NCBI GenBank assembly: GCA_922989275.2
Contig: OV277866.1
Location: 32,877,246 to 32,941,245 of the forward strand
DNA: 64,000 nt
Direction: 5' to 3'
Origin: Gari tellinella
Lineage: Eukaryota > Mollusca > Bivalvia > Cardiida > Psammobiidae
The position numbers were made by a program, and so were the translations under genes. The notes below the pieces were generated by a model that had not been told where the DNA came from, made no database searches, and worked only from the letters and a program-made list of their open reading frames with translations. Of this stretch, positions 54,031-64,000 are shown piece after piece. Numbering within the stretch: the first letter of the stretch is position 1; every line of letters begins with the position of its first letter.

Positions 54031-54125
54031 CAATTATTTTCATTGCAAAACGTTTGGAACTAGATCAGACACACGCCGGATAGTCCGGCGTATGACATAC
54101 TTCAAACTGTTTGTCACTCAGATAT
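54031..54125 (-). mobile_element. MITE-A core fragment
   Basis: ATTATTTTCATTGCAAAACG, then an HP1 with an extra ACAC (GATCAGACACACGCCGGATAG / CCGGCGTATGAC) and CTGTTTGTCACTCAG. It abuts E5. Confidence 0.6.
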
Positions 54126-54145
54126 ATATTAATACGTATACGTGA

Positions 54146-54312
54146 TATAGAAACTCCAAAATAAAGACCACTATAAAGGCTTATCGGTTGTACCAAAGAC
54201 AGCTTGAATTAAGATGACAATATAACAGGAAGTTCCTTTAATTTCACATTATCTTTAACACCGAATATAACTAAAATAATTAAGTGGCTTTCATAATAGG
54301 GGTTTTCTCTAC
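54146..54312. mobile_element. MITE-E copy E6 (decayed)
   Basis: GACCACTATAAAGGCTTATCGG, AAAGACAGCTTGAATT, AGTTCCTTTAATTTCAC, TTAAGTGGCTTTCATAATAGG. Confidence 0.55.
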
Positions 54313-54379
54313 TCTCAAATAATTGATGGACTTAGTTCAGCTGTAGTCATGGAAACGTTAATAATAGTTGATGTGTCAC

Positions 54380-54525
54380 CAAGTGTTTCGTGAGATTTTT
54401 ACCCCTTCACCGTTTCATGTAGTATGACTTAAAACATAAGTATCGATACAAGTGTCAACGGCATCTGATCAGGATCAAAACTGTTTGAAAGCGCGTTTTA
54501 AGCGTCTTTGAGAGTTAAAGTGTTA
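54380..54525 (-). mobile_element. MITE-B' fragment
   Basis: CGTGAGATTTTTACCCCTTC, AGTATGACTTAAAACATAAG, half of HP1 (GGCATCTGATCAGGATC), CGTCTTTGAGAGTTAAAG. Confidence 0.58.
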
Positions 54526-55202
54526 AAGATGTTTTATGGATACATGTTATGCAAATTATTAGTTCTATATTCAGATTGAGAAAACTCCCGAACTAATTTC
54601 CATAAATAAATGAGAATGTTCCCGAAAACTGTCTGAAATCGATTCAACCTTAATTATATAATAACCATGTTTCTAAGAATTCTACTCAATCGAAAAAAAT
54701 ATTCATTCCCTTTTAAGCTTAATCACTCGCAATGCAATGTAAGACGAACATTCCTTATTCCCAACGATGCATTATACTCATAAGAATTATCTGGAAGCGA
54801 CAGTTCCAATTAGTAGTCTGGCAACCAGATTTTGAATAAAAAATAAATTGTAAATGTATGTCAAACGCTTATATAAACAGGTAAAGTTCTGTTAGTTTAG
54901 GATATATGATTCTGTTAAAATGTATTACAAAGAAAGAAATACAGTATTTAGCTCGGTTAGGAGTTGAACCCGAGACGCGAGGACGGAATACAAAAGTCGA
55001 TTCAGACTTCTTTTGCAGTGGGCCATCCAGTTATCGATGGTCTATTCAAAATCTAATTAAGTGTACAATGGGGGAGAAGACGTTTTTCTTTCCTGTTTGT
55101 TCTAGCGCGTGCGCAAATAATTCGAGCTGGATTCACCCCGCCTAAGGGCGATTTTGCGATGAAAACAAAATATCATAAACCAAAATTCAGATGTTTTTTT
55201 GT
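54526..55202. other. No gene or repeat assigned
   Basis: The 54906-55145 frame (79 codons) has no known domain. TTAGGAGTTGAACCCGAGAC at 54956 resembles a reversed tRNA T arm, but no complete tRNA or SINE could be built. Confidence 0.4.
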
Positions 55203-55664
55203 TATGCCCCCAGCATCGACATATGCAGAGGCATATAATAATCGTCTTGTCTATCCGTCTATCCGTCCATCCATCCGTGCATCCGTAACAAGGTTAAGTA
55301 GATATTACCGTTTCGTCTAGCATCAACACCCCTTACCCAAATGATTGAATACTTATGCAGTTGTTCCCTTGGACCATTCACTATACACCAATATCACCAA
55401 ACTTTGATTTTGACCTTGACCTAATTTTGACTTATAATATTTTATATAGGCTATTTCTTGGTTAACTAAATTTTACCGTTTCGTCTAGCATCAACACAAC
55501 TGACTACAATGCTTTGATACTTATACAGTTCTTGGACCATTCACTGTCCACCAATATCACCAAACTTTGATTTTGACCTTGACCTTCGACTTAGAAAAGA
55601 TTCCCAATATATTGTCGAGGATGCCACCGGGGGCATACGCGTTTATTGAACGCACAGTCTTGTT
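55203..55664 (+). mobile_element. Tandem-core element H2
   Basis: TATGCCCCCAGCATCGACATATG start, CCGTCCATCCATCCGTGC, two core monomers (TTACCGTTTCGTCTAGCATC at about 55306 and 55477), GATGCCACCGGGGGCATACG end, TTATTGAACGCACAGTCTTG. Confidence 0.8.
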
Positions 55665-55976
55665 GAGGATGTTTTTATACCGATTATATTTTTCTAATGC
55701 TGTTTGCACGACAATGCCCCAACTTTGCATTTGATAAGGCTTAATTGGAAACTGAATTGTGGTTTTGAAGTTTCAGGAAGGTGGATATTTAAGACATCCT
55801 TTCCCCGTAGACACAGTAGCCGTGATTCTGTTTATTTGGGGATTTTTGCGAAAACTGTTTGAATTATATAATTATTAAAAGAACTTGATTTAGTAAATCA
55901 GCCAAAGTGTATAGTTTTTTTAGCCGGTTTTTGCATTTTGATTCAAAGATTCATTTTGTATCTTCAAGGAGGCATC

Positions 55977-56315
55977 TACTTTGCCCCCTCTCTACAACAA
56001 TACCTTATAGGAGACACAGAAGGTGTGTGATGCTATGAGGGACTATTTTAGGGATACTGGAGGGAAACTGATTTACATTTACGAAAAAGCTTGAATCCAG
56101 ATCAGACGAAGCTGTTTGTCACTTGTGAATATTGGTTTTTAACTGTCAACATGTATCAGTATGTGACTTTGAAAGTCTAGCAGGTGACAATTTTAAGCAG
56201 ACGTTATTGCAGCAGTGAAAATTTTGGACATAATTGTTATGTTTGTACATGTACAAGCGTTATTGTAAGGAGGGATTCGTTATTCAGGGGGTCGTTATTG
56301 GGAAGGAGCACTTGC
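55977..56315 (+). mobile_element. MITE-D copy D6 without palindrome
   Basis: TTTGCCCCCTCTCTACAAC start, GAATCCAGATCAGACGAAGC where the rest of HP1 is missing, TGTTTGTCACTTGTG, GCAGGTGACAATTTTAAGC, GTCGTTATTGGGAAGGAGC end. Confidence 0.7.
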
Positions 56316-56375
56316 ATTCTAATTTACCGTATTTTGCAGGAACAATAAGTTAATCGATCATCTTGCATCTACATT

Positions 56376-56622
56376 ATTCCTCTCGGTGCCAAATTAATCG
56401 TGAGGTTTTTAAGCCATCACTGCGATAGTGTCGTCTGCTTTACAATTGTCGTTGGTCATGCCTAATCTAAAGTTAGATTTAGGTAAGTATGACCTACGAA
56501 ATTTTGATATGAGTGTCAAACAGCTTGGTTTCTGATCAGACGCCGCGTCACGCGGCATCTGATCTGGATCCAAGCTGTTTGAAAAGTCGTCTATATGCGA
56601 CTTCGGCGCCGAAAGGGTTGAA
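56376..56622 (-). mobile_element. MITE-B' copy
   Basis: TTCCTCTCGGTGCCAAATTAATC start, GTCGTCTGCTTTACAATTG, HP1 (GATCAGACGCCGCGTCACGCGG), GCGACTTCGGCGCCGAAAGGG end. Confidence 0.75.
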
Positions 56623-56689
56623 CGATAAGAACATCAAACTGAAATAAAATGAAAAAACTCAAGAAGAGAAAGAATTATTTACTCAGTAA

Positions 56690-57371
56690 CACACCGTCCA
56701 ATCGGTTATGGTTGCCGCATCGATAAAGCTGTGGTTGCCTCGCGCAGTGAGCGTCGAATAAAAAGGTGAGTTTGTATTTTGGTCCTAAAGACTCCTACTT
56801 TCTGAATATCAGCAATTATTTGTATGTAGCCGTAAAAAGCAATGTTTGCCGAACATGCTGATGTAATATTTATCCAATAGCATGCAAAATGGTGTATTTA
56901 ATCAGTGATTCAACGTTGATCAATATGCCAAAACACCATATTTCTGTCTTATGGACTGAATATATCCGATATATGACAAACTCACGTTATTCCAACGATG
57001 TCGAAGGTAAATCAAAGTATTTTTCTATCCACCCCATGCATATGATATTGCATTGTTCAAAATCAAGGCAGTTACAGGTATTTTCGTGTACTGAGTTGAT
57101 GTTCGAATGGCTAAGGTTACCGCATTCTAAAAAGTTTGACGTTAAGGTTCACCCTAATTCTGGGTTCATATAGGTTAAGGTTACCAGACAACTAACATAT
57201 GCAGTATTTACAGCATCTAAAGACACACTCGTCGTATTTTGCCCGATGAACTTGAAACATAAGATCCAAAAGTGTCATGTTTATTCTGTAAATTGTGTTT
57301 AGCCAATTATGTTAACAATAATTATTATTTCTAACGTGTAAATCCAGTTTGTACAAAGGCAACATTCCCCA
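56690..57371 (+). repeat. Long inverted repeat T, left copy
   Basis: About 680 bp, highly similar to the reverse complement of 62824-63467. Outer edge CACACCGTCCAATCGG, inner edge AACGTGTAAATCC..TTTGTACAAAGG. Both copies carry a related ~94-codon frame (residues MPKHHISV.WTEY.RYMTNS), whose differences are mostly amino-acid changes, so coding function is not supported. Confidence 0.85.
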
Positions 57372-58011
57372 ACCTAAGATCACCACGATTGTGCATACTA
57401 TTACGTGAGCTATCAACATGTATGCACGAAGTTAACTCTTTTGTAAGGACGGTAAGTGATTTACTAAAATTATTCTCAATGCAAACACGGTATCAAAGTT
57501 ATATATATATTGCATAGCTCCCACGAGTTATCTCAATTAAATGCGCACACTGTACATGAGTGCCCGTATTCTCGCGAGTATATGATAATGTGGACGTGTT
57601 TAATTAAATAACGAGTGGAACTATTGCATTATATTCTCTTGTAGCATGGCCTAGCTGGACTCTTTGCAATTTATTCCAAATATTGAGCGCTTTTGACATC
57701 CATTAGAATCCACATTTCAACGACCAATCAGTGATATGAACAACACAGCTATTGCTGTTGTACTAAATGTTGAGCGCTTTGTAAATCTAAGGTAGTATGA
57801 ACCCCATAAAAGAGACCAATCAATGATTGGGACGTATACTCTTTGACCAATTAGATAACTTCCAGCACGCTTTCCCGGACAGATGTGTAAACAACTTTGC
57901 TCAGTAAAGACGAATGTGCTAGTTTCTGGTAATATTTGCGTCACTAGTTTTCGCGCGTGTTCACTGAAAATGATAAAAATGGATATCGGCGCAATAATGA
58001 CGGAGCGATTT
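57372..58011. other. No gene; short internal duplication
   Basis: TTGAGCGCTTT followed by GACCAATCA.TGAT occurs twice (57685-57735 and 57769-57830). The GACCAATCA words look like CCAAT boxes but no gene follows. Confidence 0.45.
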
Positions 58012-58160
58012 GCAGTGGAGAACACGTTTCCTTTTCTCAATCAACGGCTTGGTTCTATATTTAGCAATTATTCCTTTGAAAAATATTTGGATCCAGATTA
58101 GACGTCATGTAATTACAAGGCGTCTGATCAGCCTCCAAAACGGTTAACCACTCGGATATG
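58012..58160 (-). mobile_element. Old MITE-A fragment
   Basis: GCAGTGGAGAACACGTTTCC, TCAATCAACGGCTTGG, core remnant (GGATCCAGATTAGACGTCATG / GGCGTCTGATCAGCC). Confidence 0.6.
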
Positions 58161-58375
58161 GAAGCATGTAAATGAATTGTTTGTATGTATAGATCTATGG
58201 CAGCTTAATGTCGGATAAAAACAAAACAAGAATTGCCGTTATCCTGTATTTCGCAGGCGCGTGTGTTTCGACTGATAAAGCTTTTTTACGTTTCTGTTTT
58301 TCAGAGATTTCATTGCAGACTTGACTAGTATGATCTGGAATGCAATAAAATCTAGAAAATAAATGACAGATTGTT

Positions 58376-58640
58376 GTAAACAGATTGGATCCTGATCAGA
58401 CCCTAGATATTTTCTTGGCGTCTGGTCAGGATCCAAAGTTTAGACTGATTGTAAAGGAATAATTGTTTTGGCACATTGTCTTTTGAAAAAATAAATGCTG
58501 GTGGCAAACAGATTGGAGCCTGGCCAAACGCCTGATAATTTATTTGGCATCTGATCTGGATCCAAACAATTTGGAAAGATATTATTTGTTTGAACAAATT
58601 CGTTTAATGAAACAAATCGTGTAATTACTCCATTGTAACT
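58376..58640 (-). repeat. Two HP1 copies with a variant centre
   Basis: GGATCCTGATCAGACCCTAG..GGCGTCTGGTCAGGATCC and GGAGCCTGGCCAAACGCC..GGCATCTGATCTGGATCC, at ~58386-58436 and 58508-58564. Both have a widened AT-rich loop. Flanks suggest A-type units (GCAAACAGATTGG, TTTAATGAAACAAATC, CTCCATTGTA). Confidence 0.55.
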
Positions 58641-58994
58641 TGTGCTGCTATTACTATGGCAGGGCTCTATGTAATGGGAGTATTTCAAAAACGAAAATCT
58701 TCATTTCTGCATTCAAACCTATGGTGTCAATATTCACTAGATTCGTCCCTTCGATACGATTATGAGTAGTTACACCATTATATTTACTCGAGCATAGTAT
58801 AGAGATTAAAAACACGCAACGGAAATGGTTTCGGCCGCGACGTTTTCGTACTCAAGAGTGAATCGGACCAAATCAAGTCAGTCTTATGCTCCTGTGATTT
58901 AGTTCTTCGTCTCCATGAAGTGTTGGCTATCTAGTATGTGATGAAGAAAGAAAGATATGTCCTTGTAGACCTAGATCAATTTCCTTTTGACGTT

Positions 58995-59121
58995 TAATAT
59001 TGACTTGAAGCGGGTTTAAAGTAAAACAGAGTGCACTTGTAGGCTCATTGTGATTTACGTTCAACCTGGTTTAAGTGATCACCTTTCTTCAATACTAGAA
59101 ATATACCATGGAGTAAAGGGT
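58995..59121 (-). mobile_element. MITE-C right half C12 (decayed)
   Basis: AAGCGGGTTTAAAGTAAAAC, unpaired HP2, CAACCTGGTTTAAGTGATC, AATACTAGAAATATACC, GGAGTAAAGGGTTT. Confidence 0.6.
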
Positions 59122-59439
59122 TTGAAGTATCTTTGGTATATTCCTTCCCGTTTGTAATGAAATTTCATTGATCTAGATATTTTCTTTTTGTTAAATCGTC
59201 TTTTTGTTTGGGCTTTATATTGCCTCTACCTATTCAATATGTATAGATAACAAATCTTGAATTCTCATAATGACACTTATGCATTATCATTTTCAGCTTA
59301 ATCTTTAAAATAATTTAAGTAAACAGAGTAATCCCTGCGGAGAGCTCCTACAGGAACTGTCTTTTCATGGTCCACTCTGTTTGCAAAGGTTTAAAAAATA
59401 CTGATTTGTAATTGTGTTCCTTCGTGTTGTATATATGTT

Positions 59440-59535
59440 AATGTTGTTTGTGGACCATATTGAAAATTGGTTTGTTTGTTTAATACCAAATATGTAATCC
59501 ACATGAAATAAAGTCGTTATTATTATTATTATAAT
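59440..59535 (+). mobile_element. LINE-like 3' tail with (ATT)n
   Basis: ATGAAATAAAGTCGTTATTATT ending in a TTA run, the same arrangement as at 34430-34457. Confidence 0.45.
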
Positions 59536-60973
59536 GGGGCCCTACCGCATTACAGAGTTATCCCAATTTTCATCACGAGTTAACTCCCCTGATAAGGAAA
59601 AGGTTGTTTCCGGTTTAGTTAACGCATCATTGAGACGGTGTCGATAACGGTCATAAACGATTCGGAAAAGAATAGATCGAATGCGGTTTATTAGTTTGAT
59701 ACCTATATCTATATGCAGTCAAGCTCCCGTTTATCCCTATGTATTTTAATGTATTAATTTTGTTTAATGTCAAATGCGACGGTTATTTATTTCATCGTTT
59801 TTAGCAAACCGAAAGTAGCACTGATCATACTTTTTCTATATAACAAAGAAGCCGACTTTTAACATACTTAACAGACACTGGTTTTCACCTCGGTATAAGA
59901 ACGTTAACATGGATTAATATTTGAAACAATTGTCAATATTTGTAACGTATTCTATACTGTTTATACCGCTGGAATGTGATACCGTGCATCTTACCTGGAT
60001 CCAAATTGTTTGGCAAAAGTCGACATGAACTCTGTTGAGTCGCGCTTAGTGTTAATCCTTTCTTTACTTCATAGGAATGTTTTTTCACACCTTTGAAAAC
60101 ATAATAGACCCTGTTCAAAGAGCTATTTTAGTTATAGGAGCCATCAGGTCAAGCTCTTATAAAATATCTGTTAGCTTGTAAACAGTATTGGTCTTAATCT
60201 GCAAAAACATCAGTGTGACACAAATCTTTGTTGCTCATAAGACAAAGTGGCACATTACTTCTTATCTTCCTTCTTTACACCAGTAGTTGTGCATGGCTTA
60301 ATAGTTACTACGTAAGTAGATCCTTAACAGATGGTTACTATATAGGAACAGTCTCTATAATCAATGACTGTCCTCTGGTTCTTAAATGACATTATAGGTC
60401 TATAAATGCTGCCTATTACAGGTGAAAAAGGGGATATTTATTAAGACATTACCGGTATTAAACATAAACTTTGTATTATTCAGTTATTAATAATGACATG
60501 AATATTCCTTGGGCAAAGGGTTAAACTGATCTTTTAAAATATGTTGAATGGTAAACAGTTTCTTCAAAAATGTATACTTTGTTTGTTCATTATATACCAG
60601 CAGATTTTAGTTGACAGAAATTTCATAGAAATAGTTCAGCCTGTCATGCTCATAGCGCACATGGATTTCACCTCTCAAGGCTTCTGCCCAGGGGCCATAA
60701 AGCGCAAAGCATCATCACAACTAACAACAGGAAGTAACCAATTAGCTAGAAATCGAATTGTATACTGACCCCCCATTTGGGTACAGCTGCTGTCCCATAA
60801 TAGTCATATATACACAATGCCTCATAGCCATAAAACGGGTTGGGTACACAGGCTGGAATCAAATCACACCAAACTATTTTATTTTATTTTTTTTTATATA
60901 GGATCCACATTGTTATTCATGTGGGGAATAAATTTTAATCTCCTAAACCATGCACTCCTTCATGTGCAAAAGC
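59536..60973. other. No gene or repeat assigned
   Basis: Frames up to 75 codons without known domains. No exon matching the POLL C terminus. Confidence 0.4.
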
Positions 60974-61236
60974 TTAACCCATTACCCCCATCATTATGCC
61001 TTTTACTCCTTTAATGAATTCCACCCTCATAAGAAAATAAATCCTCTTCATGCACTAAGCAGTCATAATTTAAATTATGAAACATAGGTGATATTTTATG
61101 TCGTAGTGGGTGGTACCTTAAAGCAGGATTAAAGTAAAGCAGGGTGCACCTTAAGGCGCATTATGTTTTACTTTCAACCTGCTTTAAGTGGTGACCTATA
61201 TTCAATACTTAACACGGGCTGTGGGGTAATGGGTTT
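60974..61236 (-). mobile_element. MITE-C copy C13
   Basis: TTAACCCATTACCCCCATCA start, GGTACCTTAAAGCAGGATTAAAG, HP2 centre GCACCTTAAGGCGC, TGTGGGGTAATGGG end. Confidence 0.78.
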
Positions 61237-61245
61237 AGGTAATGG

Positions 61246-61466
61246 GTAAACCCATTACCCGATCGCCTGTTCCTACCTGGAAAGACAGGTGTCCATTAAA
61301 GGTTGATTGAAAAGTACATGCTACTTTACTTTCAACTTGCTTTAAGCTACCATCTGCTAGGATATTCAATGTTTTTAATGTTGCACATTCATGCTAATAA
61401 AAACTTTGAATTAGAACTCTTTCCTTCAATGGAGGCATAAACCAAAGGCGTATTTAAAGGGTTAAT
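61246..61466 (+). mobile_element. MITE-C copy C14 (HP2 shortened)
   Basis: TAAACCCATTACCCGATCGCC start, GGTTGATTGAAAAGTACATG (palindrome centre gone), CTACCATCTGCTAGGATATTC, GCGTATTTAAAGGGTTAA end. Tail-to-head with C13, 10 bp apart. Confidence 0.75.
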
Positions 61467-61639
61467 AGGAAATACATACCGTTTTAACAACATAAATACT
61501 TAAGAACCCCTCTCCTATCATTAAATGTGTACTCTATTGAAAACTCAACGTTGAAAGTAAAGCATGTATTCCATCGTTTTAGTAGATTAAAACTTTATTT
61601 CTGTTGATCTTTTATCTGTTCACTAATTACAATAGGCTT

Positions 61640-61800
61640 AAAACACTACCATTTATAAAAAGTTTGGAACCAGATATACTAACAGGCTGATCAGGGGTAG
61701 AACTGTTTCACACTCATTTATGTTTTAAGTCAAAATTAATATCATGTTCTAAACTTTTATCAAGAAAGTAGGCAGTATTTTTTTTAAAATATTAACCCTT
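61640..61800 (+). mobile_element. Decayed MITE-B copy
   Basis: AAAAGTTTGGAACCAGATATAC, GGCTGATCAGGGGTAGAAC, TTTCACACTCATTTATG, TTAAGTCAAAATTAATATC. Confidence 0.45.
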
Positions 61801-61955
61801 ATCATGCTATTAGCATAGTTGGTCATTCCTACGGTATTTTTCCTTATTTAATCAGCTAAAGTAATAAATCAAATGATAGGTACTCATAGCGGGTAGGGTT
61901 TATGGTTGATTAACAGCAACCAGAATGTTGCTATGACACATCCATGTAACGGGGT

Positions 61956-62147
61956 TTAACCCTTTACCCAATAGATGGTATTAGTTTTGAAGATAGGTGA
62001 CCCGATAAGGCAGGTTAGGGTACATTCTGCTTTAAGCTATCGTCTGCTGGGAGGTATAACATATTTATTAAGGTGCAGATTGATGACTTATTTTAATAAA
62101 CATATGAATAAATGATATGCATAGAACGGTATATCTATGGAAGTTTT
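61956..62147 (+). mobile_element. MITE-C copy C15 (HP2 collapsed)
   Basis: TTAACCCTTTACCCAATAGATG start, GAAGATAGGTGACCCGATAAGG, GGGTACATTCTGCTTTAAGC, CGTCTGCTGGGAGGTATAAC. Right end weak. Confidence 0.62.
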
Positions 62148-62823
62148 TGTAAGTTTTATTGTAGGCAAAGTAAATGCCTGTCTTAATTCTATTTTTGAAC
62201 AATATGAGAGATTGCGCTTTCAATAATGTATAGCCAGGTTCTACTGTATATAATATAAGCTCTACACTAACAAGCAGACGATCTCCTCAAATTCGTGTTT
62301 GAGGATAAAGGATTTTCGATATTATGTGTACTTCACTATTGAACCGGAAACAACCGCTCATTCAGGGGGCGCTACTCTAATCACACTTTCCATGCGGGGT
62401 AACTCTGTATATCGGTATTATAATAATATTCCTAGATCTATAATTATCTTTAGGAAAAAAAACTTTTACACAGTTCAGATTTGTAAATAAATCTTAGAAC
62501 AATTGTTGTAATTTAATTTTATCATTTGCTCCTGTTTATTTCAGAATACAGAATCGGCCGACATGATTTCGCATCCGATGTGTTCGGATTATCGACACAT
62601 CGTTATTTATGAAATACCCACAACTTAACTAGAAATGTGTGGGTTTGTATCGTTTACAATATATTTAATAAAGATATGCAGTAATCAGTACACACACAAA
62701 GTGTCACATTATAAATATAGTATCTGACCTTATGTGTACATGTTTTGTGCTTCAATACAATGAAATATTTGTTAAAACAATTAACAGGGGAATATTTTAC
62801 CGTGAGAAATCGATCAGATTGTA
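62148..62823. other. No gene or repeat assigned
   Basis: Nothing recognisable; a 63-codon frame at 62299 has no known domain. Confidence 0.4.
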
Positions 62824-63467
62824 CGTCTTTGTACAAAACCGATTTACACGTTAGAAATAATAATCGTTGTGGATAAACACATGTTACAGAATAAACATGA
62901 CACTTGTGAGTCTTATGTATCAAGTTCAAGTGAAAAAAAGAAGACGTGTGGGTCTTTTGATGCCGCAATACTGCTTATTTTAGTTAGCCGGTAACCTTAG
63001 CCTAAATCCGCACAGAAATAGGGTGAACCTTAACGTCAAACTTTTCAGAATGCGGCAAACTTAGCCATTCGAACATCAACTCAGTACACGAAAACACCTG
63101 TAACTGCCTTGCTTTTGAACAATGCAATATGATATGCATGGGGTGGATAGAAAAATACTTTGATTTACCTTCGACATCGTTGGAATAACGTGAGTTTGTC
63201 ATATATCGGAGATATTCAGTCCATGAGACAGAAATATGGTGTTTTGGCATATTGATTAAATACACCATTTTGCATGCTATTGGATACATAGTACATCAGC
63301 ATGTTCGGCAAACATTGCTTTTTACGGCTACATACAAATAAATGCTGATATTCAGAAAGTAGGAGTCTTTAAGACCCAAATACAAACTCACCTTTTTATT
63401 CGACGCTCACTGCGCGAGGCAACCACAGCGTTATCGATGCGGCAACCATAACCGATTGGACGGTGTG
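62824..63467 (-). repeat. Long inverted repeat T, right copy
   Basis: Reverse complement of 56690-57371, ~644 bp. Outer edge CCGATTGGACGGTGTG, inner edge GTACAAAACCGATTTACACG. See the left copy. Confidence 0.85.
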
Positions 63468-63632
63468 AGTAATAACATATTCAAACTCGAACAGCTAACG
63501 CATGCACTTTTGCCCAGAAAGCTTGCATTATACTTGGCTGATGTTTATGTAAATATATATGGTAATTTTATAACCATTTAACGATTTGAGCATTTCCTTG
63601 TAATACATGTAGGGCAAGGGTATGTCCTGGAA

Positions 63633-63850
63633 CAGTGGAGAAGATGTTGTTATATTCCGCTTTGCGGCAAACGAAACGCAAACGAAACTAATCATTAAAA
63701 TAAAAAAATGAAACAACATTTTTTAAAAAACATTCCAACGATTTAAATAATCTGAGTGGCAAGCAGTTTTTAGCTTAATCTTGCTCGAAAACGTTTGTAA
63801 TGAATATAAAAGCTTTAACAGACACGCGTTTATAGGGAAAGAATAATATA
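63633..63850 (+). mobile_element. Diverged MITE-A copy
   Basis: CAGTGGAGAAGATGTTGTTAT, GCAAACGAAACGCAAACG, CTGAGTGGCAAGCAG, core largely lost, GACACGCGTTTATAGGG, AAAGAATAATA. Confidence 0.62.
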
Positions 63851-64000
63851 TCATCATTTAGATAAGTATTTAGTGAAAAATGATTTTCCTGGCAGTTACA
63901 GGCAGATTGGTTCCAGATTTGATGCCCATATCGGCTTAGTGTTTAAATGTTTTGAAACGTTACTCTTTCCCCAATAAAACATTTATTTTCATTAGTCTAA

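Noticed and set aside
54945..55040. Possible tRNA gene or SINE head (GAGTTGAACCCGAGAC)
   Set aside because: Only a T-arm-like word is present; no A box, no anticodon stem or acceptor pairing could be found.
56889..57173. Paired ~94-codon frames in the inverted repeats as a conserved small protein
   Set aside because: The copies differ mostly at amino-acid-changing positions and there is no recognisable domain; DNA-level repeat identity explains the shared frame.
57717..58040. 107-codon minus-strand frame
   Set aside because: Overlaps other frames and a MITE-A remnant, with no domain or splice evidence.
49912..64000. Search for the last POLL exon (LPYREP.ERDW-like ending)
   Set aside because: No + strand stretch with this motif and an AG acceptor in phase 0 was seen by eye; a tblastn search with the POLL C terminus on the neighbouring sequence would decide.

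Overview
This window is AT-rich eukaryotic DNA, most likely from a bivalve mollusc. The evidence is pearl-like elements (CCGTCCGTC microsatellites next to ~160 bp monomers, with GCTCACCTGAGC starts), tRNA-derived SINEs of molluscan type, and a split animal gene. The species cannot be named. There is no prokaryotic, viral or CRISPR content.

One cellular gene is recognisable. Two + strand exons, 37242-37333 and 49750-49911, encode consecutive parts of the palm domain of DNA polymerase lambda (POLL). They align without gaps to human residues 455-485 and 486-539 and carry the third catalytic Asp, the YFTGS motif and correct splice sites. They are separated by a 12.4 kb intron. The terminal exon (~36 residues) and the N-terminal exons were not found, so at least half of the window is probably POLL intron.

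Almost everything else is small non-autonomous DNA transposons (MITEs), many nested. Names used here: MITE-A (TA target, ends CAGTGGAGAA, ~246 bp, over ten good copies); MITE-B (TTAA target, ends CCCCTTCACTGCC, ~217 bp; B' variant ~247 bp with TTAACTCTTTCGCTGCC); MITE-C (TTAA target, ends CCCATTACCCCAT, ~255 bp); MITE-D (TA target, ends CAGCGTTCCCTCC); MITE-E (TA target, ends CAGTAAAACCTCTC, ~204 bp); MITE-F (TTAA target, ends CCCATTTGTGCCC, ~230 bp); MITE-K (GGGCCCGTTTCATAAAA); MITE-L (TATCGAATTTCG); MITE-R (GTGCCATGACAAAACC); S (CAGGGCTCCAGATAAG). Longer elements are pearl/Helentron-like tandem-core elements (G1-G3, H1, H2, I, V), a 1.5 kb element P with a 10 bp target duplication, two SINEs, LINE-like 3' ends, and a 6.8 kb interval bounded by ~0.65 kb inverted repeats.

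The main discovery is modularity. One ~62 bp palindrome (HP1, arm CAAACAGTTTGGA..C.GATCAGACGCCG) sits in the middle of MITE-A, B, D and F, and in a variant form in R, although these families have unrelated ends and two target-site types (TA and TTAA). A second palindrome (HP2, arm CTTAAAGCAGGTTGAAAGTA) is likewise shared by MITE-C (TTAA) and MITE-E (TA). Arms differ between copies but change together within a copy, so the palindrome is actively kept. Many nested insertions give a relative timeline and suggest how cores were passed between families.
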